Shown here: piece by piece, positions 27,841 to 37,234 of the stretch
Numbering within the stretch: the stretch's first letter is position 1
Layout of the letters: the number at the start of each line of letters is the position of its first letter
Assembly (NCBI GenBank): GCA_963838805.1
Contig: CAWISK010000010.1
Span: forward strand, 1 to 64,000
Direction of reading: 5' to 3'
Source of the DNA: CAVRQM01 sp963838805
Lineage (GTDB): Bacteria; Pseudomonadota; Alphaproteobacteria; Acetobacterales; Acetobacteraceae
Length of the DNA stretch: 64,000 nucleotides
Notes under the pieces: model-generated
What the model was told of the DNA's origin: nothing
Databases searched by the model: none
The model's input: only the letters and a program-made list of their open reading frames with translations
Made by a program: the position numbers and the translations under genes

Positions 27841-29577
27841 TCAGCCGGCAAAGATCGGCGGCAGCTCGCGGCCCCAGACGGCCTGCAAAGGACCGCCGTC
27901 AAGCTCGCCTTGCCGATCCCACGCGACCTGCCCTTCGATTAGCGTCAGATCGACGCCGCTTGCGTGCAGATAGCCGCGCGGCTGCTGCGCGAACGGGTCG
28001 CGATCCAGCACGATCATGTCGGCACTTCTGCCGACCGCGATGCTGCCGGCGATGTCATCGACGCCCATCGCCTTGGCGCCATTGCTGGTCATCACATGCA
28101 GCGCCTCCTCCAGCGTCAGCATTCCCCCCGGAATGCGACGCTGCTCCGCGAGGTCGAGCGGGCTTTCGCGGGTCAGCATCGCCTCGAAACCCAGCCAGGG
28201 ATCGAGCGACGAGACCGGGCAATCCGTGCCCATGACGACGATGGCGCCGGCATCGACAGCACCCCGGAAATCGAAGAAGCGCGTCTGCTGCTCCGGCGTG
28301 AAGGCGCCGAGCCGGCGTTCGGCGAACGGGTACATGTACCAGCCGACCGGCGAGAACTCGCAGACGACGTCGAGTGCGGCGAAGCGCGCGCAGGTTCTGC
28401 CGCAGCAGCACCGTGCAATGCGCGCATTGATGGCGCACGCCGAGCGCACCGTTGCGACGGCGTGCCTCGGCCACCGCATCGAGGAAAATATCGGAAGCTG
28501 CATCGCCCACGCAATGCGCGATGACACGGATGCCCGGCGGTCCATGTCCGTCACCATGTCCGCCAGATGCGCGGGCGTCAGGTTGAGGTGGCCGCGCCAC
28601 GATTCGTTGCCGCTCCAGCCATCGGCGAGATAGCCGGAGCGCGCCTCGAACGTGCCGTCGAAATGGAATTTCACGGCGTTGGCGTTCAGCCGCTCGCTGC
28701 GGAAATGGTGGCGCTCGCCGGCCAGCAATTCCCAGCGCCGGCGCACCGGGAAAATGTCATCCTGCCAGGAAATCGCCGCCTCGACCCGCGCGGTCAGCAG
28801 CCCGCGTCGGTCGAGCCGCCGCAGCGCCTCCAGCCGCCGCTCGCAGACATGCGGGTATTTGGTGCCGACCACGCCGCGGCTGGCCTGGAAGTGCAGGCCG
28901 TCGCGATAGCCGCGCTCCAGCACCTCGATCGGCGTGGGCGGCATCGCCGCCTGCACCAGGGCATAGGCGCCGTCGATCAGGATGCCGGTGGCCTCGCCGC
29001 TGAACGGGTCGCGTTCGATATAGCCGTTGCCGGGATCGGGCGTGTCCGGCGTGATGCCCATTGCCCCAAGTGCCCGCGTGTTGACGAGAGCTGCACCCCA
29101 ACTGCGGTCCATGATCGCGGCGGGGCGATCGGCGATGACGTCATCGAGCCAGTGCCGATCGGGCACGATGCCGGCGCGGCGGAACTGGTAGCGCACCCAA
29201 TAGGCACCGAAGATCCACGGTCGCGCGGGGAATCTCGCCGCATAGTCGCGGATGCGCGCCGCCAGCGCGTCGGGCGGCAGATCCTCGGCAATCTCCAGAT
29301 CCTCGTTATACGCCATCATGGTCGCGAGGTCGGGGTGCGTGTGCGCGTCATACAGGCCCGGCATGGCGAAGCGGCCGGCGAGGTCGATGGTCGAACGCGC
29401 GGAGACTTGCAGATCGTCGCCAACGGCCACGATGCGGCCGGCGCGGATGGCAACGTCGCTGGCCCAGGGTCGCGCCGGGTTGCCGGTCCAGATGCGCCCG
29501 TTTTGCAGCAGCAGATCGGCCGGTCCGCGCGCGTCGGGTCCGGCGTGGCTCGACCGGTAGTCCTGGGATCGCGGCAT
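27841..29577 (-). CDS. YtcJ-like amidohydrolase, two compensating frameshifts
   Basis: A metal-dependent hydrolase of about 578 residues in the amidohydrolase superfamily, YtcJ/Amidohydro_3 type. LLLQNGRIWTGN starts the composite beta domain. The metal HxH is in GLYDAHTHPDL, further ligands are in VIAHCVGDAA and MGTDCPVSSLDPW, and VGRSADMIVLDRDPF closes the beta domain. Between about 28390 and 28525 the conserved reading GIRVIAHCVGDAASDIFLDA is one frame off. Two opposite shifts restore frame, so the product would carry about 45 wrong residues including a metal ligand. Start ATG 29577 shares its A with the stop of the M20 gene (TGATG). Confidence 0.83.
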   Translation of the reverse strand: MPRSQDYRSSHAGPDARGPADLLLQNGRIWTGNPARPWASDVAIRAGRIVAVGDDLQVSARSTIDLAGRFAMPGLYDAHTHPDLATMMAYNEDLEIAEDLPPDALAARIRDYAARFPARPWIFGAYWVRYQFRRAGIVPDRHWLDDVIADRPAAIMDRSWGAALVNTRALGAMGITPDTPDPGNGYIERDPFSGEATGILIDGAYALVQAAMPPTPIEVLERGYRDGLHFQASRGVVGTKYPHVCERRLEALRRLDRRGLLTARVEAAISWQDDIFPVRRRWELLAGERHHFRSERLNANAVKFHFDGTFEARSGYLADGWSGNESWRGHLNLTPAHLADMVTDMDRRASVSSRIAWAMQLPIFSSMRWPRHAVATVRSACAINARIARCCCGRTCARFAALDVVCEFSPVGWYMYPFAERRLGAFTPEQQTRFFDFRGAVDAGAIVVMGTDCPVSSLDPWLGFEAMLTRESPLDLAEQRRIPGGMLTLEEALHVMTSNGAKAMGVDDIAGSIAVGRSADMIVLDRDPFAQQPRGYLHASGVDLTLIEGQVAWDRQGELDGGPLQAVWGRELPPIFAG

Positions 29578-31157
29578 CAGCCCTCCGTCGGGATCACCCA
29601 TTCGCGCCGTCCGCGCGGTGTTGTCACGTATTCCGGCCAGCGGAAATGGATCGGCGGCGGATAGTCGCAGAGCGGCGCCAGCCATTTCGTCCCGCCGACG
29701 CCGCCGCCGGTGCGCTCGACGAACTCCGCCTTCGCCCCTGCCAGCAGCTCCGGCCGCTCCAGCAGGTCGAGGATGGTGAGCGCGAGCGTCTTGCCGGCCA
29801 CCTCGATCATCGGGTCGATGCAGGGCGACAGCCCGCCCAGCGCGTTCATCGCCCAGGCCGGCCAGCCGCGCCCGTCGGCGCGCGCGCGCAAGCGTGGGGC
29901 GGCCGATATACAGGCGCACGGTCGGCGCGTGCCAGCAATACTCGGTGTAGTCGTCGGAGGTGAAATGCTGCTGATTGGGCGGCAGCATCCGCCGCAGCTC
30001 CGCCTCCGCCTGTTCCGGCGGCATCAGCATTTCCGTGGCACCTAGGAACGGGCTTTCCGATCGGCTTTTCCCCGAGATTGGCGCGGATGCGGTTGGCAAG
30101 CGCGATCGCGTCGGCCCCGAAGCGCGGCGCGCCGACCGCGGCCAGGTTCGCGTAGGTGGCGCGTGCCATCGCGTGGTTCGCGAGGCCGGGACGGCCCTTC
30201 GACACCCAGTCGCGCCGCCAGGCGCAATGCGCGAGGCGTGCCGCCGCCTCCGCGCAATGGTCGAGCGCGCGCACCACATGCTCCGCCATCGCAACCGTCG
30301 GCACGCGGCAGATATACTGGATCTGTGCGAGCTGGGCCGGGATGTTGTCGGCGGTCGCCTGCCCCATCGTCAGGACCGCCTCGTTCATCGACCAGTTCAC
30401 GCCGGCGGGAACGATGTGCTCCTTCAGCGCCTTGCCTGCGAGGTACATCTGCACCACGGCATCATTGGCGCCCGGCGCGCGAGCGGCACCGTGATAGGCC
30501 GGAATGGGCGAGTTCGGACGGCATGGCAAGCCAGCTCTCCGGCTCGTCGCAGGCGAAGCTGTAGATGAGCGCATAGGCGGCCCCGCAATGCGTGTCCCAG
30601 CGCACCGTGTTGCAAAGCGGCAGCATGTAGAAGGGGTGGAAGCTGATGGCGGCATCCATATCGTCGTAATAGCCGCGTGCAGCGTGGATCGGCTTGGAGC
30701 CGCGCACCTTCTCCGCCGGTTCGCCCATGAATTTCAGCCGGCCGCTGAGGCCGTGGCGCTGCATCGCCGCCTTCGCGGCAAGGAACCCGGCCAGGGCGCC
30801 GATGCCGAGTGCGGAATGCGGGTCCGTGTGTCCGCCCGCCTGCAAGTTGAGACCGTTGCGCGGGCGCCGCGTCACGTCGGCGGCCTGGCAGTTGCCGGGG
30901 ATGCCGTCGTATTCCGCGTAGCCGCCGATCGTCGGTCCGCTGCCGTTTTCCCAGACGGCGCAGAACGCGGTCGGCATGCCGCCACTGCCTGCCTCGACGA
31001 TAAACCCCTCGGCACGAAGCAGATCGACATACCACTCGGCCGACAGGTATTCGCGCCATGCCGTCTCGCCGAACTCGAAGATGGTGCGGGTCCATTCCGA
31101 CCAGGTACCCCGCTGCCGTTCGATCCACTCGGCGGCCGTGGCCTTGCTCTGCGACAT
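29577..31157 (-). CDS. M20-family amidohydrolase (AbgB-like), three frameshifts
   Basis: About 526 residues of a zinc aminoacylase/carboxypeptidase-type enzyme. Visible are GGYAEYDGIPGNCQ, the metal-binding GGHTDPHSALGIGALAG, FMGEPAEKVRGSKPIHAARG (Glu pair) and ISFHPFYMLPLCNTVRW. In the next frame come AYHGAARAPGANDAVVQMYL and the dimerisation domain. Frame changes occur near 30503, 30058 and 29887; the last segment, GLSPCIDPMIEVAGKTLA, runs to the stop at 29577. Members such as AbgB cleave p-aminobenzoyl-glutamate-like amides. It is coupled to the downstream amidohydrolase and follows the ABC importer genes. Confidence 0.8.
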
Positions 31158-31170
31158 GGTCCCTCCCCGA

Positions 31171-31986
31171 TCAGCCGGCAGGCAGTGCGGATCGGCGGCC
31201 GCGCACAAGCAGCCGCGCGACCAGCACCGCGACGACAAGCACGATGAACACGACCGAGATGGCAGCGACCGCCGGGTTCACGTTGTCACGCAGTCCCATC
31301 CAGACGCGGCGCGGCAACGTGATCGCATCCACGCTGGTCACGAACAGGGTCACCGCGATTTCCTCCCATGACAGCATGAAGCTGAGGAACGCGGCCGAGA
31401 GCACGCCGAAGCGGATGTTGGGCAGGATCACTGTGAAGGTGATGCGCCAGATCGAGGCGCCGAAGCCGCGCGCCGCCATTTCCATGCGACGGTCGAGCTG
31501 GCTCAGCGAGACCAGAACCACGACGACTGCGAACGGCACCACCATGACCACGTGGCACAGCACAACACCCGGCCAGGTATCGTAGCCCAGCGGCTCGAAC
31601 ACGCGCGAGATCCAGGTCATCAGGAAATACAGGGTCACGGCAGAGACGACCGGGGGTACCACCATCGGCAACAGCACGAAGCCCACCAGGACCGCGGCCC
31701 AGCGCGGCCGTGCATACCAGATGCCGAGCGCGAAGGCGGTCGCAAGAACCGTCGCGATGATGGCGCTGCACGCGCCCACTTGCAGGCTCAGCAGGATGCT
31801 GCTGATCCAGTCGGGATCCGTGACCAGGGTGCGGTAGTGCCGCAGCGACCATGCGCCATGCGGCATCGAAAGATAGGCGGTTGGCGTGAACGACACCGGC
31901 ACCACGGCCAGCAGCGGCGCCAGCAGGAACACGGCTATCAGGGTGACGAAGGCGAGCGCCGGCCAGGCGGGGCGATAGGCGTTCAT
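31171..31986 (-). CDS. ABC transporter permease (PotC-like)
   Basis: A 271-residue permease with six membrane helices and the binding-protein-dependent EAA loop MEMAARGFGASIWRITF. It pairs with the permease encoded upstream to form the channel of a polyamine/thiamine-type importer. Start ATG 31986 overlaps the stop of that gene (ATGA). The M20 hydrolase begins 14 bp downstream, which suggests the imported compound is the hydrolase substrate. Confidence 0.9.
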   Translation of the reverse strand: MNAYRPAWPALAFVTLIAVFLLAPLLAVVPVSFTPTAYLSMPHGAWSLRHYRTLVTDPDWISSILLSLQVGACSAIIATVLATAFALGIWYARPRWAAVLVGFVLLPMVVPPVVSAVTLYFLMTWISRVFEPLGYDTWPGVVLCHVVMVVPFAVVVVLVSLSQLDRRMEMAARGFGASIWRITFTVILPNIRFGVLSAAFLSFMLSWEEIAVTLFVTSVDAITLPRRVWMGLRDNVNPAVAAISVVFIVLVVAVLVARLLVRGRRSALPAG

Positions 31987-32807
31987 TGCACCAGCTTCTC
32001 CACCCGCGTCAGCCGCAGCAGCAACACCGCGAGCAGAGCCACGGCTGCCACCAGCACCACGCTGATCGCCGCGGCGAGCCCCCAATCCGTCGTCTGGAAC
32101 GTCTGCACGTAGACGAACTCCGCCACCATGACGCTGCGCCCGCCGCCGAGGATCGCCGGCGTGATGAAGAAGCCGAGAGCGAACACGAACACGATCAAGG
32201 CCGCACCCAGTATGCCGGGCATGGTCATCGGCACCAGCACCGACCAGAACACGCGCAGCCGTCCGGCGCCAAGCCCACGCGCCGCCAGGGTCACGCGGGT
32301 ATCAACCTGGCGCATCGCCGACGCCAGCGGGAACACGGCGAACGGCACCAGGAAATGCGTCATGCCGATGATGGTGCCGAGCTCGTTGCGCACCAGCGCG
32401 AGCGGCTCGCTGATCACGCCCAAATCCAGCAGCCAGGTGTTGATGATGCCGCGATTGTAGAGCAGCACCAGCCAGCCGAAGGCGCGTGTGAGCGTCGAGA
32501 TCCAGAACGGCACCAGCACGCAAAACTCGACCAGCAGGCTCCAGGGCCGCGTGCCGAGCACCCAGACATAGGTCAGCGCGTAGGCCAGCACCGTGGTCGC
32601 CAGTGTCACGATGGCGCAGATCCGCACGGTGCGCAGCAGCACGCCGAGCACGATCGGATCGGTGAACACCTGCGCATACTGCCCCAGCCCCGGCGTGGGC
32701 AGCGTCACGCTCCAGCCCACCACGCCGAGAAACGGCAGCCCGTAGGCGAGGGCGAGGAACGCCGGGAGCGGGGCCAGCAATATCCCGGTGCCGACACTGC
32801 GCCGCAT
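31983..32807 (-). CDS. ABC transporter permease (PotB-like)
   Basis: A 274-residue permease with six helices, starting with GILLAPLPAFLALAYGLPFL. The EAA loop is VTLAARGLGAGRLRVFWSVL. It starts four bases after the binding-protein gene and overlaps its partner permease by ATGA, so the three are one transcription unit. Confidence 0.9.
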   Translation of the reverse strand: MRRSVGTGILLAPLPAFLALAYGLPFLGVVGWSVTLPTPGLGQYAQVFTDPIVLGVLLRTVRICAIVTLATTVLAYALTYVWVLGTRPWSLLVEFCVLVPFWISTLTRAFGWLVLLYNRGIINTWLLDLGVISEPLALVRNELGTIIGMTHFLVPFAVFPLASAMRQVDTRVTLAARGLGAGRLRVFWSVLVPMTMPGILGAALIVFVFALGFFITPAILGGGRSVMVAEFVYVQTFQTTDWGLAAAISVVLVAAVALLAVLLLRLTRVEKLVQ

Positions 32808-32810
32808 GTC

Positions 32811-33923
32811 TCAGGCCGAGATCAGCGCCAGGTAGCGGTCCAGCGCCCTCGAGTAGTTGGCGGCGTACCACTCCATGTCGAGCGGGATCTGCTTGGCCAT
32901 GTTGTCCGGCGCCACGCAATTGTAGCGCGCCTGATCGGCGGGGATCAGGGCATCGGCCGCCGGGTTGGCCGGCCCCTGGCCCAGCATGTCGAACATCACG
33001 AGCTGTCGCTTCGGATCCTGCGTGCTGGCGATGAACTTGTTCGCATTCGTCGCACGCTCGGACGTGCTCTTCATGATCGCCAGCGCGCCGGGCGACAGCA
33101 GCCCCTCGTTCCAGATGAACTTGATCTGCCCGTTTGAGGCTTCCTCGATCAGCTTGCCGCGTGTGTTCCAGATGATCGCCATCGACGCCTCGCCGTCCAG
33201 CAGCACCGTCTGGCTCTCGGCGCCGCCGCCCCAGAACGAGACGACATTCGGCTTGAACGCCTTCAGCTTCGCCTCAGCGCGCGCCATATCGAGCGGATAG
33301 AGCTTGTCGCGCGGCACGCCGTCGGCCAGCAGCGCCGCCTCCCAGCTCGACACGCCCCATTTGTACATCGAGCGCTTGCCGGGGAACGTCTTCACATCGA
33401 AGAAGTCGGCCATGCCCTTCGGCGGATTGCTGCCGAACTTCTGCGCGTCATAGGCGATGACGTAGCTGAAGAAGTAGGTCGACGCGGCATAGGGCCAGCC
33501 GAAGCCGGCGCGGAACTTGGACTTGTCGACCACGCCGTAATCGATCGGCGCGAGATAGCCCTTCGCCCCGAGCGTGATTGCCGAAAACGGGTCGATGTCG
33601 AGCAGATCCCACGTTACCTTGCCGCTTTTCGCCTGCGCGGTGATGGCGCCCTCGGTCGGGCCGGAACCGTCCTCGCGGATGGTGATGCCTGTCTCCTTGC
33701 GGAACGGCTGGCCATAGGCCTTGTCATACGCCTTGAGCGCGTCGCCGCCCCAATTGACCAGCACGAGCTGGTTGGCATCGGCACGCCCGCTGCCCGGCCG
33801 CAATGCCGCCGGTGCGGCGAGCAGCAGGCCGGCGGCGCGGGAGAAGTCGCGTCGGCTGATCCTGCCTGCCGCCAGAAGCTGCCGCAGCCGGTCAAGTCCA
33901 TCGCGCTGGAATGGTCCGTTCAT
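32811..33923 (-). CDS. ABC transporter substrate-binding protein (PotD-like, Tat signal)
   Basis: A 370-residue periplasmic protein of the spermidine/putrescine type. A twin-arginine signal is visible at residues 24-45 (ISRRDFSRAAGLLLA), preceded by a long N-region. The mature fold begins NQLVLVNWGGDALKAYDKAY, with WDLLDIDPFSA and FWGGGAESQTVLLDGEASM. Tat export implies folding before transport. The ligand is unknown; the two amide hydrolases in the operon point to an N-acylated or amide compound (inference). Confidence 0.88.
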   Translation of the reverse strand: MNGPFQRDGLDRLRQLLAAGRISRRDFSRAAGLLLAAPAALRPGSGRADANQLVLVNWGGDALKAYDKAYGQPFRKETGITIREDGSGPTEGAITAQAKSGKVTWDLLDIDPFSAITLGAKGYLAPIDYGVVDKSKFRAGFGWPYAASTYFFSYVIAYDAQKFGSNPPKGMADFFDVKTFPGKRSMYKWGVSSWEAALLADGVPRDKLYPLDMARAEAKLKAFKPNVVSFWGGGAESQTVLLDGEASMAIIWNTRGKLIEEASNGQIKFIWNEGLLSPGALAIMKSTSERATNANKFIASTQDPKRQLVMFDMLGQGPANPAADALIPADQARYNCVAPDNMAKQIPLDMEWYAANYSRALDRYLALISA

Positions 33924-33953
33924 CGTTGCCTCCCTCTCGATTGTTATTGAGCT

Positions 33954-35037
33954 TCATGGAGCATCATCCGGTATGACAAACCCGCTCGAAGTGGGCCAGC
34001 GCACCCACGCCTCCATGCCCGGAACCGCCGATGGTGGCGCTCGGCAGCGTCAGCACGATCTCCGTGCCGCCGCGCGTGCGGGCCTGCACTACCGAGCCGG
34101 CGCCCCCGTATTGCCGCGCCGCGATGCGAACGGCTACCGCATTGCAGTCCATCGCCGGCTTGTCCGCGAGCTCCATATACTCCGGGCGCACTGCGATCAT
34201 TGCTCCGGTGCCGTTGACCGCGCGGTCGGCGGGCGCTGCGAGCGTGCAGCCCTCGAACACGCCGCGCAGCGCCGTCGCCATCGTGCGCGGTGATCGCGGA
34301 TCGGAAACAGGTTGATGCGACCAAGAAACTCGGCGACGAAGCGGTTGGCCGGCCGCTCATACACCGTCTCCGGCGTGCCGACCTGCTGCAACCGGCCGTG
34401 ATTGAAGATGGCGACGCGCGAGGACATGGCGAGCGCCTCGGTCTGGTCGTGAGTGACGAAGACGAACGTGGCGCCGGTCTGCTGCTGCAAGCGTGCGGAT
34501 CTCGCCCTGCATCTGCTCGCGCAGCGACTTGTCGAGGGCGGAGAGCGGCTCATCCAGCAGCAGCACATCGGGCCGGAACACCAGCGCGCGGGCCAGCGCC
34601 ACACGCTGCTGCTGGCCGCCGGAGAGCTGTCCCGGACGCTTCCCGCGATGCGCGTCGAGCCCGACCGCCGCGATGATCGCGTCGAGCTTGCGCCTTCGCT
34701 CGGCGCCGGATGCGCGCTGCACCCGTAGCGGGAAAGCGATGTTCTCCTCCACCGTCATGTGCGGGAATAACGCGTAGCCCTGGAACACCATGCCGTACCG
34801 CCGCTGCTCCGGCGGCTTACGGGTCACGTCCACGCCGCCTTGGATCAGGCGGCCGCCGGTGGGCGTGGTGAAGCCGCCCAGGATCATCAGGAATGTCGTC
34901 TTGCCGGAGCCGGATGGTCCAAGCAGCGTCAGGAACTCGCCGGCGGCGATGTCGAGCGAGATGCCGTCGAGTGCCACGGCGGGGCCGTAGCTCTTGCGGA
35001 TGTCGATGGCTTGCAGCAGCACATCGCCGCCATCCAT
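33954..35037 (-). CDS. ABC transporter ATP-binding protein (PotA-like), three frameshifts
   Basis: About 360 residues. Walker A is GPSGSGKTTFL, the Q-loop FQGYALFPHMTV, the signature LSGGQQQRVALARAL, Walker B VLLLDEPLSALD, and the switch His is in VFVTHDQTEALAMS. The TOBE domain follows (MIAVRPEYMELAD). Frame changes fall near 34491, 34280 and 34025. The last 20 residues in the corrected frame, WVRWPTSSGFVIPDDA, match a TOBE end and place the stop at 33954. It is the first gene of the importer/hydrolase operon. The 137-bp region before it holds the terminator of the sugar ABC operon. Confidence 0.85.
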
Positions 35038-35126
35038 CCGATGCCGCCTCCTGACAGGGAGCCAGAGTCGGTAGCGCGCGCGGGGGCCACGGTCAACGTG
35101 GCACGGTCGACCATGCCACGGATGCG

Positions 35127-35160
35127 CGCCGGGTCCGCGGCACAGGAAACGGACCCGGCG
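35127..35160 (-). terminator. Hairpin ending the sugar ABC operon
   Basis: A perfect 11-bp inverted repeat (CGCCGGGTCCG/CGGACCCGGCG) with a 12-base loop lies 15 bp after the stop codon at 35175. No clear T-run follows. Confidence 0.65.
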
Positions 35161-35174
35161 GTTTGGTCAGGCGG

Positions 35175-36212
35175 CTAGAACTTGAAATCTCCGACGTTCT
35201 TCGGCGTCACGATGACCGCCGGTCCCAGCACCACCTCGCCGTCGGCACCGACGGTGTAGGAACCAAGGCGGCCGGCATCGAATGTATCGCCCTGCTTGCC
35301 GGAGATCTTGCACGCGGCGAGCGCCTGGGCCGCGTAGTACGTGAGATAGCCGAGATCCTTCACGTTCCACCAGATGTCCTGCACCGAGCCCGACTCGATG
35401 TATTTGCGGATCAGCGTCGCCGGTGCGAGGCCCGTGAGCTTGATGCGTCCCAGCATTCCCGCCTGATCCAGCGCCCGTGCCGCCGCCGGCAGGCCGATGC
35501 CGGCGGGGACGATGATGCCTTTCAGATTCGGGAACGCCTGCACCAGCGCCAGCGCCTGCTGCTGGTTCACCTGCTCGCTTTCCTCGCCATAGGCGACCTG
35601 GACCAGATGCAGCCCCTTCAGCGCCGGATCGGAGGCGAGCCTGGCCTTCATGGCGGCGATCCAGGCGTTCTGGTTGGTGGCGGTGGGCGTGGACGACAGG
35701 ATGGCGAAATCGCCGCTGTTGCCCAGCATCTGCGCCATGCTGCTCAGCATCATCTCGGCCAGGCTGGCGCCCTTGGCCTGGTTGATGAACAGGCTGCGCG
35801 CGCCCGGCGCCACGTCGGAATCATAGCTGATGACGCGCACGCCCTGTGCCGCCGCGCGCTTCAGCGCCGGCGCCACCGCATTGGCGTCGTTGCCGGAGAT
35901 GGCGATGACGCCGACCTGCTGCGAAACCAGGTTGTTGATGAACTCGATCTGCGCCTCGGCCGTGGCCTGGCTGGGCGCCTGCTGCACCACCTTGCCGCCG
36001 ATCTGCTTGGCCGCTTCCTCCGCGCCGGTACGCGCCACCTGGAAATACGGGTCGGTATCGAGCTTGGGCAGGAAGCCCACCGTGACCGGCTGCTTGGCGC
36101 ACTCCTCCGCCCGCGCGGTGAAGCCGGCCAGTCCCAGCGCCGTCACCACGGCAAGCGCCGCGCATCCCCGTCTGCCGATGGTCCTGCTGATGGTCCTGCC
36201 GATGGTCCTCAT
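35175..36212 (-). CDS. Sugar ABC transporter substrate-binding protein (RhaS/LsrB-like)
   Basis: A 345-residue periplasmic binding protein with a Sec signal (CAALAVVTALGLAGFTARA). The type 1 fold shows VTVGFLPKLDTDPYFQVAR, GVIAISGNDANAVAPAL, GVRVISYDSDVAPGA and DLGYLTYYAAQAL. It is closest in appearance to RhaS/LsrB-type proteins for deoxysugars or AI-2. The N-terminus has a repeat MRTIGRTISRTIGRR. It is last in the operon; its ATG overlaps the permease stop by four bases. Confidence 0.87.
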   Translation of the reverse strand: MRTIGRTISRTIGRRGCAALAVVTALGLAGFTARAEECAKQPVTVGFLPKLDTDPYFQVARTGAEEAAKQIGGKVVQQAPSQATAEAQIEFINNLVSQQVGVIAISGNDANAVAPALKRAAAQGVRVISYDSDVAPGARSLFINQAKGASLAEMMLSSMAQMLGNSGDFAILSSTPTATNQNAWIAAMKARLASDPALKGLHLVQVAYGEESEQVNQQQALALVQAFPNLKGIIVPAGIGLPAAARALDQAGMLGRIKLTGLAPATLIRKYIESGSVQDIWWNVKDLGYLTYYAAQALAACKISGKQGDTFDAGRLGSYTVGADGEVVLGPAVIVTPKNVGDFKF

Positions 36213-37234
36213 GTCGCTTCCTCCCGTCCGATTGTTGCGTCGTTGCCTTGTACGTCGCGGCCCGGCGGGCGGATCATCCGGCCCAGCACCGCCTCCGTCA
36301 TGTTGCCGATCAGCAGTGCCCCGATCAGCAGCAGCCCGATCGCCGTGCCCTGCGCGTCGCCGCCGATGCGGCTCAGTCCCAGCACGTTGCGCAGCACGGC
36401 CACCAGCACCAGCGCCCACAGCACGCCGGTCATGGTGCCGCGCCCGCCCCACACGCTGACGCCGCCCAGCAGCACCACGGTGATCACGTCCAGTTCCATG
36501 CCCACCGCGTTGTCGGCGCGCGCGTTGGACAGGCGGGCGGTGAAGACGATGCCGGCGATGGCGCAGACCACGCCGGAGGTGACGAACAGCGCCAGCCGCA
36601 GCCGCTGCACGCGCACGCCGGAATAGAGCGCCGCCGCCGGATTGCCGCCCAGCGCATAGATGCGCCGCCCGGTCGGCGTGCGTTGCAGCAGGATCGCGAA
36701 GAGCGGCGCCAGCACCAGGAACGGCACCAGCGTCCACGGCACCGGCGACCGCCCGACCGTGTCGATGCCGAAATTCGTCAGCGCATCCGGCAGCACGTTG
36801 ACCGATGCGGTGCCCAGCAGCACGTAGCCGATGCCGCGAAACAGCGCGAGCGTCCCCAGCGTCACGACCAGCGACGGCAGGCCGAAGCCGATCACCAGCA
36901 GCCCGTTGAACAGCCCCGCCGCCGCCCCCACAAGCAGCACCGCAGCGATGGCGGCCATCAGCGGCCAGCCGGCCTGGATCAGCACGCCCAGCACCACGCT
37001 CGACAGCGCGAGCGTGCTGGCCACGGACAGGTCGATCTCGCGAGCGATGATCAGCAGCACCATCGGCAGCACCAGCAGCGCCCGCTCGGAGATGCCGGCC
37101 GCCGCCTGCGAGATGTTGAAGCCGGTCGCGAAATGCGGCACGAACGACGCGGCGAAGGCGATCAGCGCCAGCGTGACCAGCGCCAGCGCGCCGACCCAGC
37201 CCAGGTGGCCGACCAGGGCGGCGACACGGTTCAT
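36209..37234 (-). CDS. Sugar ABC transporter permease (RbsC/RhaQ-like)
   Basis: A 341-residue permease of carbohydrate uptake family 2, with 8-10 membrane helices. Typical motifs are REIDLSVASTLALSSVVLG, GLPSLVVTLGTLALFRGI and GRRIYALGGNPAAALYSG. It overlaps the fused ATPase-permease gene by four bases upstream and the binding-protein gene downstream. With the permease half of the fusion it would form a heterodimeric channel. Confidence 0.9.
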   Translation of the reverse strand: MNRVAALVGHLGWVGALALVTLALIAFAASFVPHFATGFNISQAAAGISERALLVLPMVLLIIAREIDLSVASTLALSSVVLGVLIQAGWPLMAAIAAVLLVGAAAGLFNGLLVIGFGLPSLVVTLGTLALFRGIGYVLLGTASVNVLPDALTNFGIDTVGRSPVPWTLVPFLVLAPLFAILLQRTPTGRRIYALGGNPAAALYSGVRVQRLRLALFVTSGVVCAIAGIVFTARLSNARADNAVGMELDVITVVLLGGVSVWGGRGTMTGVLWALVLVAVLRNVLGLSRIGGDAQGTAIGLLLIGALLIGNMTEAVLGRMIRPPGRDVQGNDATIGREEAT

